Positions 1 through 9,324 of a stretch of DNA of 64,000 nt are shown piece by piece. Both the position numbers and the translations under genes were made by a program. The notes beneath the pieces are model-generated. The model was not told the DNA's origin. It saw only the letters and a list, made by a program, of their open reading frames with translations, and did no database searches. The stretch is from Psychromonas marina (GTDB lineage: Bacteria > Pseudomonadota > Gammaproteobacteria > Enterobacterales > Psychromonadaceae), in contig NZ_BSPQ01000005.1 in NCBI RefSeq assembly GCF_030161115.1, forward strand, positions 248,001 through 312,000. Reading direction: 5' to 3'. Position 1 is the first letter of the stretch, and each line of letters opens with the position of its first letter.

Positions 1-732
1 TAACATGGTGTTTTTTAATGCATGCTGGTAATAAACCTTATTCATCGCTAAGCCTTTTGCTGTCGCAAATTTAACATACTCAGAGCTTAACGCTTCGAGC
101 ATCTCTGAACGTACTAAACGAATGAATAGTGGCAGCATGATAGAAGCCAGTGAAACACAAGGTAAAACAAGATGTAACAGGCCATCTTTAGTGAAGAAAC
201 CACTATGCCAACCAAGGATATTGACCGTCTCTCCACGTCCGTATGAAGGTAACCAGCCTAGTTCTATAGAGAAGATGTACATCAGGATAATCGCAGTTAA
301 AAATACGGGCACAGAAATACCAATACTACTAAATGCCATGATCACCTTGGTTAATATGTTTTTAGGATGAATAGCAGAATACACACCGAGTGGAATAGAC
401 ACGACGACAATAATGATTGCTGCGCCAAATACCAGTTCCAGTGTCGCCTGTAGTTTATCTAAAATAACTTCAGCAGCAGGGCGCTTAAAGAAATATGAAT
501 CGCCTAAATCTCCCTGTACAGCATTAGTTATGAAGCGTGTATATTTTGTCAGGTAGGGATCATTTAATCCAAGTTCGTCACGTAATACTTGACGTTCCTC
601 TTCTGAAACAGATTGCCCAACCATTTCGCGTAGTGGGTCTCCGAGGTTATCTTGAATTGCAAAGGCCACTAGGCTGATCACAAACATTACAATCAATGCT
701 TGAAAGAGCCGCTTGACTAAAAAGGTAAACAT
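1..732 (-). CDS. Oligopeptide/dipeptide-type ABC transporter permease (DppB family), 3' end outside window
   Basis: The frame is open from an ATG at 732 to the window edge, giving 244 residues of an inner-membrane permease. It starts MFTFLVKRLFQALIVMF, the usual N-terminal membrane helix of DppB/OppB proteins. The conserved periplasmic segment follows (LGLNDPYLTKY, then GDLGDSYF), then helices around residues 100-170. A cytoplasmic stretch (RSEMLEALSSEYVKFATAKG) matches the EAA loop that contacts the ATPase. It lies 156 bp after the binding-protein gene on the same strand, so it is the third gene of one ABC operon; a second permease is expected beyond the edge. The substrate is not fixed by sequence: this family carries peptides, nickel or oligosaccharides. 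Confidence 0.9.
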   Translation of the reverse strand, partial: MFTFLVKRLFQALIVMFVISLVAFAIQDNLGDPLREMVGQSVSEEERQVLRDELGLNDPYLTKYTRFITNAVQGDLGDSYFFKRPAAEVILDKLQATLELVFGAAIIIVVVSIPLGVYSAIHPKNILTKVIMAFSSIGISVPVFLTAIILMYIFSIELGWLPSYGRGETVNILGWHSGFFTKDGLLHLVLPCVSLASIMLPLFIRLVRSEMLEALSSEYVKFATAKGLAMNKVYYQHALKNTML

Positions 733-888
733 GGGGGAATTTCCTATAAAGATAATATTTATTTTATTTTCCTATTGAAGTGAACAATCTCCACCAAGGT
801 GGGGTTGCCTACTAAAATAGGAAAATAAAACAGAGTTTAAATAGGTGCCTTAATCATTATTAAGGCACCTTAGATTTGAGCAGGAGGG

Positions 889-2439
889 TTATTTCACTAC
901 TAAATCGCCAAAGTATGGGAAGTTTAATGCGTTAACAATTGGGTCAACTTGTAGGTTAGATTTTGCACCCCACGCTAGATCTTGCCAATGTAGTGGCACA
1001 AACGCTGCTTCGTTATAAAGAATTTTTTCAACTTCTTTTAACATTTCTGAACGTTTTGCTGGGTCAGTTTCTGCATTTGCTTGGTTCACTAATTGATCCA
1101 CTTTAGGATTTGCATAATAACCACAGTTATAAGCGCCTTTACCCGTTTCAGCATCACGTGTCATGGTCAAGAATTCAGAGAAGTTTGCTGAATCTTCAGT
1201 ATCTGAATGCCAGCCGATCATCATCATATCTGCAGAACATTTATCAAACTCAGGCCAGTACTGTGCTTTAGGCATCGTTTTAAGATCAACTTTAATACCG
1301 ATTTTAGAAAGCATTGATGCCGTTGCTTGTGCAATTTGAGCATCATTTACGTAGCGGTTATTAGGCGCCATCATTGATAAGTTAAAGCCTTTTTCGTAAC
1401 CAGCCTCTTTCATTAGCTGTTTAGCTTTTTTCAGGTCGTAACGTGGCACTAAACTTTCAACGTGTCCTACGTAGCCTTCAGGGCTTTGCTGACCAGCTGT
1501 TGTTGCGAAACCTTTCATGATGCGTTTAACGATACCGTCATTGTTGATGGCATGTACGATCGCTTGACGAACACGTACATCTCTTAACGCTTCGTTACTA
1601 TTTTGGTTCATGTGGAAGCTGATTAGACGTGTACCAGAAACCGTTGTTAGTTCGATACCTTTAGTGCTTTTAACGCGTTTATGATCGTTAGGTGCAACAG
1701 GGTTAATCAGGTCTACACCACCAGAAAGTAGTGCAGCAAGACGTGTTGCGTTCTCTTTGATCGGTACTAACGTCAGTTTATCAACGTTACCTGGTGAGTT
1801 TGTATCCCAGTAGTCAGCAAATCGTTCGTAAACAACTTTAACGCCTTGTTCGCGAGAAGTAACAACAAAAGGACCTGTACCAGAAACATTTGTTGAAGCG
1901 AAAGAGTTACCGTGTTTTACGATGCTTGATTTATCTTTACCATCCATTTCACCAGAGTAAAACTTGCTGTCCATCGGGAAGATGTAAGTCGCAGTTTGTA
2001 GTACTAGTGGGTAAGGTTCAGATGAAATGATTTCAACTGTGTAATCATCAACTTTTTTTAATTCGCTGTAAGGTGCAAAAATACCTTTGAAATCGCCAGA
2101 TGTTTTTAAACGCTCAAATGTCCAAACAACATCATCTGCTGTTAATGCATTACCTGAGTGGAATTTTACATCTTTACGTAGTGTAAAGCGGAATGTTGTT
2201 TCGTTAACACGTTCCCATTTTTCAGCGATACGCGCTTCAAAATCAAAGTCTTTTGTGAAACGTACTAGTGGATCAAATAACATGTGCGACATCTGTAACA
2301 CACCACCAGACAATTGCTCGTGTGGGTCAAGTGTCACTGGGTCTGAATCATAAGCGACCGTGATATCAGCTGCTGCAGCTGAAAAACTTAAACCCGTTGC
2401 AAGAAGGGCAATAGTCAGTTTAGATTTCAAAAATTTCAT
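889..2439 (-). CDS. ABC transporter periplasmic substrate-binding protein, family 5 (DppA/OppA type)
   Basis: This 516-residue protein begins with a Sec signal peptide (basic MKFLKSK, hydrophobic core, AAA-A cleavage near residue 24). It continues with ADITVAYDSDPVTLDPHE, the usual start of a mature SBP_bac_5 protein. The signature region for binding-partner extraction lies near residues 60-110 (FTLRKDVKFHSGNALTADD), and the C-terminal lobe ends around VPLHWQDLAWG. Length fits the family. It would capture a ligand in the periplasm for the downstream permease and the upstream fused ATPase (31 bp gap). Family members bind peptides, but some marine homologues bind cello- or chito-oligosaccharides. 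The neighbouring beta-glucoside genes make a sugar ligand plausible; this is inference. Confidence 0.92.
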   Translation of the reverse strand: MKFLKSKLTIALLATGLSFSAAAADITVAYDSDPVTLDPHEQLSGGVLQMSHMLFDPLVRFTKDFDFEARIAEKWERVNETTFRFTLRKDVKFHSGNALTADDVVWTFERLKTSGDFKGIFAPYSELKKVDDYTVEIISSEPYPLVLQTATYIFPMDSKFYSGEMDGKDKSSIVKHGNSFASTNVSGTGPFVVTSREQGVKVVYERFADYWDTNSPGNVDKLTLVPIKENATRLAALLSGGVDLINPVAPNDHKRVKSTKGIELTTVSGTRLISFHMNQNSNEALRDVRVRQAIVHAINNDGIVKRIMKGFATTAGQQSPEGYVGHVESLVPRYDLKKAKQLMKEAGYEKGFNLSMMAPNNRYVNDAQIAQATASMLSKIGIKVDLKTMPKAQYWPEFDKCSADMMMIGWHSDTEDSANFSEFLTMTRDAETGKGAYNCGYYANPKVDQLVNQANAETDPAKRSEMLKEVEKILYNEAAFVPLHWQDLAWGAKSNLQVDPIVNALNFPYFGDLVVK

Positions 2440-2470
2440 CTGTTTAATTCCTTTTAATGGTGGTTGTGGT

Positions 2471-4177
2471 TTATATCGCTGTTCGTAGCCCTTTAAATTC
2501 AGGCATCAGTGATATGAGGTGTTGGCTATATTCATGTTGCGGATTAGTGAATAATTTTTCGCTTTCGCTTACTTCCAATAACTCGCCTTGACGCATCACA
2601 CCAATACGATCACACACTTGGCGAATAACGGGCAGATCATGGCTAATAAATAGCATGGTGAGGTTTAGCTCATCCTGAAGATCTTTAAGTAAGTTTAAAA
2701 TTTGTGCTTGTACCGATACATCTAATGCAGAGGTAGGTTCATCACAGATCAATAGGCGTGGGCGTGTTGCTAATGCACGTGCAATTGATATGCGTTGGCG
2801 TTGACCGCCAGAAAATTCGTGTGGATATTTAACACCCGCCATCTTACCTAGTCCAACGTGATCTAAAAGATCAAACACGATCTGTTGGATCTGTTGCTCT
2901 GAAGCCGCCAGTTTATGAAAACGAATCGGCTCTGCGATGATATCGTATATCTTCATACGTGGATTCATTGACGTATATGGGTTTTGAAAGACCATCTGCA
3001 TCTGGCGTCTAATCGGGCGACGCTGTTTTTCTGATTTCAGTGCGGTTAAGTCGATCCCTTCAAAAGTGATTTTACCTTCGTTAGGTGGATATAAACCTGC
3101 AATCACACGGGCAACGGTTGATTTACCTGAGCCTGACTCACCAACTAAACCGAAGGTTTCACCTTCGTTAATACTAAAACTGATGTTCTTATTCGCTTGC
3201 ACATATTCGCGTTTACTTTCAAAGAAAGAATCTTTCGTGGTAAAGCGTAGGCTAACATTTTCAACATTAAGCAGCGGGCCAGTATATTCGCGCTGATCTT
3301 CACTTTGTCCTAACCAATGGGTTTTAATATCGAGTTTCTCAAGCTCATGTGCTTCTTCGATATAACTAACCAGTGGAAAACGACCTAGTTTTCTGTCGGA
3401 GCGAGGTACTGCCGATATTAAACTGCGTGTATATTCATGTGCTGGTTCACCAAGTACCTGTGCCGTTTCACCAAATTCCACTAAATCGCCGCGGTACATT
3501 ACCGCAACACGGTCGGTTACATTAGAAACAACGCCCATATCGTGGGTGACCAACATACAGCCAACCTGCTTTTCGATACATAAGTTACGAATTAAGGTTA
3601 AGATCTGATCTTGAATAGAAACGTCTAATGCCGTTGTTGGTTCATCGGCGATAATAAGATCCGGTTCACCTGAAAGGGCAATGGCAATTACTACGCGTTG
3701 GCGCATACCGCCGGAAAATTGATGCGGATACTGTTTAATACGCAACTCTGGCTCTGGAATGCCAACTTGTTCCATCAAGCTTATTGCGCGAGCAACGGCC
3801 TCTGAATTACTCATTTTTAAGTTAGCGTGGATCGTTTCAAGCAGTTGTTGTTCAACGGTGAAAAGAGGATTTAATGAGGTCATTGGGTCTTGAAAAATAA
3901 AACCGATCTTATTGCCACGAATTTGGCGCATCTGATCGATATTCTTTCCTGAAATAAGGTCGCCATCGAGAAAAACGTCACCACCGGCAATAATACCAGG
4001 AGGGCTAAGTAGGTCGATAATTGCATTACCAACGGTAGATTTTCCGGCACCAGATTCGCCAACAACACCTACTATTTCACCACGGTTAATATTAAACGAG
4101 AGATTTTTTACCGCAGTGTGAGTACCAAAACGTGAAGGGTATTCAATACGAAGATTTTTTACTTCCAATAAAGACAT
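2471..4177 (-). CDS. Fused double ATP-binding protein of oligopeptide-type ABC transporter (DppD-DppF fusion)
   Basis: The 568-residue protein contains two complete ABC ATPase domains in one chain. Domain 1 has Walker [10 protein letters not shown] near residue 41, signature FSGGMRQR near 154 and Walker B LIIADEPT. Domain 2 has Walker [10 protein letters not shown] near 350, signature FSGGQRQR near 458 and [12 protein letters not shown]. Each domain is followed by the short C-terminal extension typical of DppD/DppF ([12 protein letters not shown] and [12 protein letters not shown]). Separate dppD and dppF genes are common, while fused forms such as GsiA and YejF are well known. It is the first gene of the operon, ahead of the binding protein and permease, and energises import from the cytoplasmic side. 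Confidence 0.93.
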   Translation of the reverse strand: MSLLEVKNLRIEYPSRFGTHTAVKNLSFNINRGEIVGVVGESGAGKSTVGNAIIDLLSPPGIIAGGDVFLDGDLISGKNIDQMRQIRGNKIGFIFQDPMTSLNPLFTVEQQLLETIHANLKMSNSEAVARAISLMEQVGIPEPELRIKQYPHQFSGGMRQRVVIAIALSGEPDLIIADEPTTALDVSIQDQILTLIRNLCIEKQVGCMLVTHDMGVVSNVTDRVAVMYRGDLVEFGETAQVLGEPAHEYTRSLISAVPRSDRKLGRFPLVSYIEEAHELEKLDIKTHWLGQSEDQREYTGPLLNVENVSLRFTTKDSFFESKREYVQANKNISFSINEGETFGLVGESGSGKSTVARVIAGLYPPNEGKITFEGIDLTALKSEKQRRPIRRQMQMVFQNPYTSMNPRMKIYDIIAEPIRFHKLAASEQQIQQIVFDLLDHVGLGKMAGVKYPHEFSGGQRQRISIARALATRPRLLICDEPTSALDVSVQAQILNLLKDLQDELNLTMLFISHDLPVIRQVCDRIGVMRQGELLEVSESEKLFTNPQHEYSQHLISLMPEFKGLRTAI

Positions 4178-4191
4178 TAAGCGATCCCTGC

Positions 4192-4215
4192 AATTACAAA
4201 CGTAATGCTGTAATT
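4192..4215. promoter_or_regulatory. Inverted repeat upstream of the ABC operon (AATTACA-N10-TGTAATT)
   Basis: AATTACA at 4192-4198 and TGTAATT at 4209-4215 are perfect inverted 7-mers, 15 bp before the ATG of the fused ATPase gene. The position suits a repressor operator or a short leader hairpin. The binding protein is unknown. Confidence 0.35.
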
Positions 4216-4263
4216 AAAAATTTAAACAATTATCAAAAATGAATAGTTATTCACTTTTGGTGC

Positions 4264-4282
4264 ATATAACAAAATGTTATAT
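4264..4282. promoter_or_regulatory. Operator-like palindrome (ATATAAC-N5-GTTATAT)
   Basis: Perfect 7-bp arms at 4264-4270 and 4276-4282 are separated by AAAAT. The site sits about 87 bp upstream of the ABC operon start, in AT-rich DNA between that operon and the divergent lacI-type gene. It resembles a dimeric regulator site, but chance formation in such AT-rich sequence is possible. Confidence 0.35.
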
Positions 4283-4309
4283 ACAAAAATTTCCATGTTA
4301 GAACAATAA

Positions 4310-4348
4310 ATATAGACCAATAATTTAATAAAAATTATTGGTCTATAT
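4310..4348. repeat. Perfect 17-bp inverted repeat between the ABC operon and lacI-type gene
   Basis: Arms at 4310-4326 and 4332-4348 are exact reverse complements (ATATAGACCAATAATTT on the left) around a 5-base loop. No T-run follows on either strand, so it is not a classic intrinsic terminator. It could be a cruciform-forming operator, an RNA hairpin or an inserted palindrome. Confidence 0.6.
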
Positions 4349-4745
4349 TGCTTGCACAGTAGAGAACTTACTGCATTTATTGCTATTTGCAATGATTTTT
4401 TTTGTTCTCTTTGTTACTAACTGTATATTTTTTTTTAATATAAAAAAAGGTAAAGGCATGACTTTTGTTAATATTTTACTATTTGTTCAGGCTTCTTATT
4501 CCATTTTGTTATATGTTTTTTTTGCTATTTGAGTTGTTGGTGTTTGACTTTTATATAATATATGCAGTGAGGTTTTAAGCATTGATACAGCTAAATAAAT
4601 TATTTCTATGTTGTTATTTGTCCTACTAAATACACTGAAATATAAAGTGTTTATCATCTCTCATTCTCAATAATTTACCTTATATAATGGCGTTAAAAAT
4701 ATTATAATGGGGCAATATTTCTCTCTTATTATCAGCCAATAAAAT

Positions 4746-5738
4746 ATGCCTACAATCACGGATGTCTGCAAACTTGCCGGTGTTTCAAAAGCGACTGTTT
4801 CACGTGTCATTAATGGAACGGGGCAAGTAAAAGAAAGCACACGTAAAGTGGTTTTTGATGCAATGGAAACCCTTCAATATCGACCTAATTCTCTAGCACA
4901 AGCGCTGGCTAATAATAAATCAAATAGTATTGGTCTAATACTCTCCACTTTTGATGGTAACTACTTTGGCTCGTTATTACGCGAAGCGACAAATGTCGCG
5001 CATGATGCAGGAATGCAATTAATTGTCACAGATGGGCGAAATGATACTAAATTAGAAATTGAAGCGGTGAATTCACTGGTTGATAGACGTTGTGATGTGA
5101 TCATTTTATATAGTCGCTCTTTATCAGAACAAGACTTTGCCGATCTTAAAGCACGTATATCGGTACCTATTGTCGTGATCAACAGATGTTTGAAAGATCA
5201 GTACTCTAATGCGGTCTGCTTTGATCAACAATTTGCGACACAGTTGGCGATGAATCACCTTTTGCAGAAAGGGCATCGTGATATTGCTTGTATCTCATTA
5301 TCCTTACAATCGCAAACCGGGCAGTTACGTCAACAGGCTTATCAGCAAACATTGATTGAAGCGGGTATCGAGATTAACCCTGCATTATTGGTTGAGGGAG
5401 ACAGTCAGTTAGGAACGGGTTATCAATGCTGCCAAAAGTTGATCGAAAGCGGCTCTCCTTTTTCTGCTATTTTTGCCTGCAATGATGATATGGCGATTGG
5501 CGCAATCAAAGCATTGCATGATGCGGGTATTAAAGTACCTGAACAGTGTGCGGTTATTGGCATTGATAATGAACCTTTGGGGCAATATATTGAGCCACAA
5601 TTATCAAGCGTTGAATTACCTATTAAAGCGATTACCCATGCTGCGATGCAGATGGCGCTTGCGCTAGCAAAAGGTGAGGCGACCTCAACCGGGACTCAGG
5701 AATTTAGAGGTAAATTAGTGGTACGTGCTTCAACATAA
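4746..5738 (+). CDS. LacI-family transcriptional regulator, AscG-like
   Basis: The 330-residue protein has an N-terminal LacI helix-turn-helix (TITDVCKLAGVSKATVSRVI, residues 3-22), the hinge helix (RPNSLAQALANNKSNSIGL) and a periplasmic-binding-protein-like effector domain. That domain includes FACNDDMAIGAIKALHDAG near residue 240 and IGIDNEPLGQYI. From memory the closest E. coli match is AscG, the asc (arbutin/salicin/cellobiose) operon repressor, including the DRRCDVIILYSR stretch. It lies between the ABC operon and the porin/PTS genes, and AscG-type operators occur before the PTS operon at 11129-11154. It is therefore probably the local repressor that responds to a beta-glucoside or its phosphate. 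The start is ATG with only a weak ribosome binding site, as is common for repressors. Confidence 0.9.
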   Translation: MPTITDVCKLAGVSKATVSRVINGTGQVKESTRKVVFDAMETLQYRPNSLAQALANNKSNSIGLILSTFDGNYFGSLLREATNVAHDAGMQLIVTDGRNDTKLEIEAVNSLVDRRCDVIILYSRSLSEQDFADLKARISVPIVVINRCLKDQYSNAVCFDQQFATQLAMNHLLQKGHRDIACISLSLQSQTGQLRQQAYQQTLIEAGIEINPALLVEGDSQLGTGYQCCQKLIESGSPFSAIFACNDDMAIGAIKALHDAGIKVPEQCAVIGIDNEPLGQYIEPQLSSVELPIKAITHAAMQMALALAKGEATSTGTQEFRGKLVVRAST

Positions 5739-5772
5739 TGGCGAGCTACGAGTTTAGCATTAGTTTATTAAT

Positions 5773-5810
5773 AAAAAAGGCGCTTTCAAATAATTGAAAG
5801 CGCCTTTTTT
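5773..5810. terminator. Bidirectional intrinsic terminator between lacI-type gene and porin gene
   Basis: An 11-bp GC-rich stem (GGCGCTTTCAA / TTGAAAGCGCC) with a 4-base loop is flanked by six A on the left and six T on the right. It serves the rightward regulator gene and the convergent leftward porin gene. Confidence 0.9.
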
Positions 5811-5853
5811 CGTTATAAGAGACTGTTAAGTGTCAGTTTCTTATAAGCTGTTT

Positions 5854-7113
5854 TTACCACCAAGACTCAAACATTGCACCTATTGCTAGGGTATCTTGTT
5901 TTTTATCGTAACTGTAAACACTTGCTTCGTTATTCGCTTCACCTACCGTTGCGTAAAGACGTAACATCGGGCGTGCACCGGCCATATCAAAGCTAATGTT
6001 TTGCGATAGGGTCACTTTCCATGCATCATTTTCACCATCATTTTCATAATCAACCAGTGAGTAACCCGCTTCTAACCAAGTCGAGTGTACTGCATTCCAG
6101 TTGTACATTGGGCGAACGATCGCGCTGTAACCAGTACGGCTACGCGTATCATTGCCTGGCTCAGCCATCTCATTGCCATCATTTTTGTAATCATGGTATG
6201 ACACTAGGAATTCAGTATCCCATTTTTCAGAGACTTTAAAGTTACCTTGGAAGCTACCGTAAAGTGTTGTTAGGTCTTCAGTTTTATTAAAAGTACTGTT
6301 ATCTGCGTTGTCAGCATAACGTACGGTTAATTTTGTTGAGCCATTTGAGTAGTTAGTATCAAGGACTGCAGCCAGTTGGTATGCTGTTATTTTATCGTCA
6401 TTTTCACGAGCGCCATTAGCATCGTATTGATCGCTCTCAAAACCATAGTTAAATAGGAAACTTAGGTTATTCGACTCACCGAGATTAATATCGTGTAATT
6501 TAGAAGTAAATGCATAGAACTCGCTGTCGCCAGTACCTGAGTCAGCCTTCGCTACGACAGCGAAATCTAATTTAACCGAGCCTATATCAAGGTTATAAAC
6601 ACCACCACCTTGGCCATCGTGCTCCATCATAAAGTAATCGTTTAGCCCTTCTTGCGGACGTTGATGAAAATCACGACCTGCCCATAAGTAGGCATTTGGT
6701 TGTGCTTCAAATACGTTAGTTACACCTGCGTAGAATTTTTTCAGGCCAACTTTATCGCTCCAATGCTCTAGCATCACGGCTACATCCCAAATCGCGCCAT
6801 TGTCAGCAACAAATGCTTTAGTAAATTGGAACTCTCCGCCATTACCTTCATTACCTAGACGACCTGCAGATGCCCCAGATAGTTGACCTTCTGCACCGAC
6901 ATATTCTTTGAAGTCATCAGAGTAATGTAAGCCGTAACGTGCATAACCCGAGAATACTAAGCCGGTATTAATTTCGGTATCAGCATTTAAAATTAGTGGT
7001 TGTTCTGCTTTTTCTGCTTCTGCTGCAGTGCTATTAAGATCTTCTGCATAAACGCTCATTGGCGATAAAATTGCAGCAATAGCGGCGCTAATCGGTAATA
7101 GTTTCATTTTCAT
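5854..7113 (-). CDS. Carbohydrate-selective outer-membrane porin, LamB/BglH type
   Basis: The 419-residue protein has a signal peptide (cleavage after SVYA, about residue 23) and a short Ala/Glu-rich spacer. A LamB-type beta-barrel follows: GYARYGLHY near residue 57, GRLGNEG at 84-90, WAGRDFHQR at 144-152, and a final FESWW that fits the aromatic C-terminal strand recognised by the Bam machinery. In maltoporins the matching segments are RLGNE and WAGKRFYQR. Placement after a beta-glucoside PTS operon on the same strand suggests it lets beta-glucosides cross the outer membrane, as BglH does in E. coli. Specificity for maltodextrins or another sugar is not excluded. It has its own upstream gap of 345 bp and ends at a shared terminator. 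Confidence 0.88.
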   Translation of the reverse strand: MKMKLLPISAAIAAILSPMSVYAEDLNSTAAEAEKAEQPLILNADTEINTGLVFSGYARYGLHYSDDFKEYVGAEGQLSGASAGRLGNEGNGGEFQFTKAFVADNGAIWDVAVMLEHWSDKVGLKKFYAGVTNVFEAQPNAYLWAGRDFHQRPQEGLNDYFMMEHDGQGGGVYNLDIGSVKLDFAVVAKADSGTGDSEFYAFTSKLHDINLGESNNLSFLFNYGFESDQYDANGARENDDKITAYQLAAVLDTNYSNGSTKLTVRYADNADNSTFNKTEDLTTLYGSFQGNFKVSEKWDTEFLVSYHDYKNDGNEMAEPGNDTRSRTGYSAIVRPMYNWNAVHSTWLEAGYSLVDYENDGENDAWKVTLSQNISFDMAGARPMLRLYATVGEANNEASVYSYDKKQDTLAIGAMFESWW

Positions 7114-7145
7114 AGTTTCTCTTCACTTTAGTTAATTGAACCAAC

Positions 7146-7161
7146 TGAACTATATTGTTCA
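7146..7161. promoter_or_regulatory. Small inverted repeat upstream of porin gene (TGAAC-N6-GTTCA)
   Basis: Arms at 7146-7150 and 7157-7161 lie about 33 bp before the porin start codon, where a promoter or operator would sit. The 5-bp arms are short, so the call is tentative. Confidence 0.25.
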
Positions 7162-7310
7162 TTTATTATTATCTCCCTGACTATAAACTTGCTGAAAAAC
7201 CATTGAAAACGACGCTAATACTCATTTTTTAAGCGCAATCATCCCTTGAATGGTTATTCAAAAAATTTAACAAAAGGAGAGTCGAAGCATCCTGCTACTG
7301 ATTTCCTATC

Positions 7311-7386
7311 CAGCGCTTTACAAGGCAAGTAAAGCTGCTGAACGAGGCGTGTGATGTGTAAAATCTTCCGTTAAACTTATCACGCC
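7311..7386. repeat. Two adjacent hairpins in the gap between PTS IIA and porin genes
   Basis: The first hairpin (7311-7340) pairs CAGCGCTTTAC with GTAAAGCTGCTG with one bulge. The second pairs GGCGTG (7346-7351) with CACGCC (7381-7386). Neither has a T-run on the minus strand, so they are not standard terminators of the PTS operon. They may be mRNA-processing or stabilising structures in a polycistronic PTS-porin transcript. The rest of the 7114-7458 gap shows no gene. Confidence 0.45.
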
Positions 7387-7458
7387 CTAAATCTATCATA
7401 TTGTTTTACTTGGGTTATGCTTATATTTTGTATTTCTATTATTGTTTTTTACTTGTTG

Positions 7459-7791
7459 TTACACTTTGTGAAGTGCCGCTAATTTACGATGAATATCGAT
7501 CATCTCTTCGATCATATCTTTAGCAAGCATCGCGGTCATAATGTGGTCTTGTGCATGTACCATAATCAGGTTTACTGGTACTTTACCTTCACCTTCATCA
7601 AGACCAATTAATGCTGTTTGCACTTTATGAGCACGTTTAGAAGCTTCAAGTGAAGCGGCAAGAAAACCATCCACTTCATCCCACTTACCCGCTTTAGCTG
7701 CATTAAGTGCTTCCATTGCGCAAGATTTTGATTCACCTGCGTTAATAATAAGTTCCATTACTGTACTTTCTAATTCTTCACCACTGATCAT
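7459..7791 (-). CDS. PTS lactose/cellobiose-family IIA component
   Basis: This 110-residue helical protein matches the PTS EIIA-Lac family in length and motif. MVHAQDHIMTA (residues 78-88) supplies the phosphorylated histidine (H79) and the metal-binding aspartate (D82) of the trimer core; related enzymes use H78 and D81. It takes phosphate from HPr and passes it to the IIB protein encoded upstream. It is the last gene of the IIC-IIB-GH1-IIA operon, 80 bp after the glycosidase. The sequence GCGGAGAAAGC upstream of the ATG offers a ribosome binding site. Confidence 0.93.
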   Translation of the reverse strand: MISGEELESTVMELIINAGESKSCAMEALNAAKAGKWDEVDGFLAASLEASKRAHKVQTALIGLDEGEGKVPVNLIMVHAQDHIMTAMLAKDMIEEMIDIHRKLAALHKV

Positions 7792-7871
7792 GATGCTTTC
7801 TCCGCTAAATTATGTTGCTTTATAAAAGAGGCAATACGCGTCGGCTCAACGCGAATTACCTGTAAAATGGA

Positions 7872-9287
7872 CTATCTGTCTAGGTTTTCACCGCGTGTTG
7901 CAATGACTTCTTTGAACCAATGGAATGACGCTTTTTTCTTTCTTTCAAGGCCATTTTTATGATCCACATAGATGAAACCATATTGTTTTTTGTAGCCGTT
8001 TAACCAGCTTAATAGGTCGATAGCAGACCAAGCGTAATAACCTTTGATATGTACACCACGGTCAATTGCTTCTTTCACTGCAACTAGGTGATCATTAATG
8101 AAGTTGATACGTGGAATATCACATACCGCACCTTCAATAATCGGGTCTTCATCGCCTAAGCCATTTTCAGTAATGTACAGTTTGATTTGACCGTAGTTTT
8201 CTTTGATCATCTCTAGGCCATCTACGAATGCTTCTGGAGAAATTTCCCAGTTCCATTTTGTGTAGCGTTTATCTTCCATCAGAACAGTACGATAAACATT
8301 ATCAAAACTTGGATTACCCGGTGCACCGGTTGAGTTCTCTAGGGTGTTCTCTCGTTTTTCAACCGCTTCTTCTATTTTCTCAACACGTTGAGGTTGGTAA
8401 TAGTTAAGACCCATAAAGTCATTAAGTGGTGCTGCTTGCTCAATTAATGCTAGCTCTTCAGTTGTCCAATCAGGCGCTAAACCTTTCTCTTCTAGTTGTT
8501 TCACAACATATTCTGGGTAGTGACCGCGTAGAATCGGATCAAAGAACCAGTGGAACTGATATTGATTTGCATGCATCGCCGCAAAAGTATTTGCTTCGCT
8601 ATCATCAATGCCAAATGCCGGGCTAAATACATGGCTTAAGCCAATTTCACCGTATTGATTTAATTTTTTATATTCAATCAAAGCGCGTGCATGTGCATAA
8701 AATACGTTATGTGTTACTTGGAAGTATTTCTTCGCATCATTCTCAATACCTGGAGGATGAGCGCCTGCTAGGTAGCCTAGTGCGGCAAATACCACGGTTT
8801 CGTTAAAGGTGATGAAATTCTTAACACGATCACCAAACTCTTTGAAACATAACACCGCGTAATCAACATAAGCATCAACGGTATCTTTATTTAACCAAGC
8901 GCCTTTTTTTTCTAAAGACAGTGGAAGATCCCAGTGATAAAGCGTAACAAACGGTACGATCCCATACTTTAAACATTCATCAATTAGGTTGTTATAAAAA
9001 TCGATACCTTTTTGATTTACTTCGCCAGTACCGTTCGGGAAAATACGTGCCCAAGAGATAGAGAAGCGGTAAGATTCAAGGCCCATCTCTGCCATTAAGC
9101 GCACATCTTCTTTGTAACGGTTGTAATGATCAACGGCGATATCACCATTAGTACCTTCAAATGTTTTACCCGGAATCTTAGTAAATTCATCCCAGTTAGT
9201 AGGACCTTTACCATCTTGATCCCAAGCACCTTCCACTTGGTAAGAGGCACTTGCTGCGCCGAATAAAAAATCATTTTCAAATTTCAT
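7872..9287 (-). CDS. 6-phospho-beta-glucosidase, glycoside hydrolase family 1
   Basis: The 471-residue protein is a full-length GH1 TIM barrel. The acid/base glutamate is E163 in TFNE, and the nucleophile is E374 in YITENG. Phosphate-recognition residues of 6-phospho-glycosidases are present: S427, K434 and Y436 in SWLNGYKKQYGF, matching S428, K435 and Y437 of LacG. Non-phospho GH1 enzymes normally lack this trio. It would hydrolyse cellobiose-6-phosphate or aryl-beta-glucoside-6-phosphate made by the adjoining PTS, yielding glucose-6-phosphate. It sits inside the PTS operon, 37 bp after IIB, with a good ribosome binding site (AAGGAAAC). A 6-phospho-beta-galactosidase activity cannot be ruled out by eye. 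Confidence 0.95.
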   Translation of the reverse strand: MKFENDFLFGAASASYQVEGAWDQDGKGPTNWDEFTKIPGKTFEGTNGDIAVDHYNRYKEDVRLMAEMGLESYRFSISWARIFPNGTGEVNQKGIDFYNNLIDECLKYGIVPFVTLYHWDLPLSLEKKGAWLNKDTVDAYVDYAVLCFKEFGDRVKNFITFNETVVFAALGYLAGAHPPGIENDAKKYFQVTHNVFYAHARALIEYKKLNQYGEIGLSHVFSPAFGIDDSEANTFAAMHANQYQFHWFFDPILRGHYPEYVVKQLEEKGLAPDWTTEELALIEQAAPLNDFMGLNYYQPQRVEKIEEAVEKRENTLENSTGAPGNPSFDNVYRTVLMEDKRYTKWNWEISPEAFVDGLEMIKENYGQIKLYITENGLGDEDPIIEGAVCDIPRINFINDHLVAVKEAIDRGVHIKGYYAWSAIDLLSWLNGYKKQYGFIYVDHKNGLERKKKASFHWFKEVIATRGENLDR

Positions 9288-9324
9288 CTGTGTTTCCTTA
9301 ATACTAAAAATTAGTGTGGAACGA

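Larger units (their letters stand above)
4178..4745. other. 568-bp divergent intergenic region, AT-rich
   Basis: The region separates the leftward ABC operon from the rightward lacI-type gene, so it must hold both promoters. It contains the three inverted repeats listed separately. A 64-codon hydrophobic reading frame at 4338-4532 begins with TTG inside a hairpin arm, lacks a ribosome binding site and is not called. No RNA gene was recognised. Confidence 0.6.

Noticed and set aside
4338-4532. Hydrophobic 64-codon frame in the ABC/lacI gap
   Set aside because: It starts with TTG inside a hairpin arm, has no ribosome binding site and consists mainly of AT-rich codons that give Phe, Leu and Ile by composition.
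7239-7247. MalT-box-like GGATGA upstream of the porin gene
   Set aside because: Only the core hexamer matches, there is a single copy and no CRP-like partner, so it is not distinguishable from chance.
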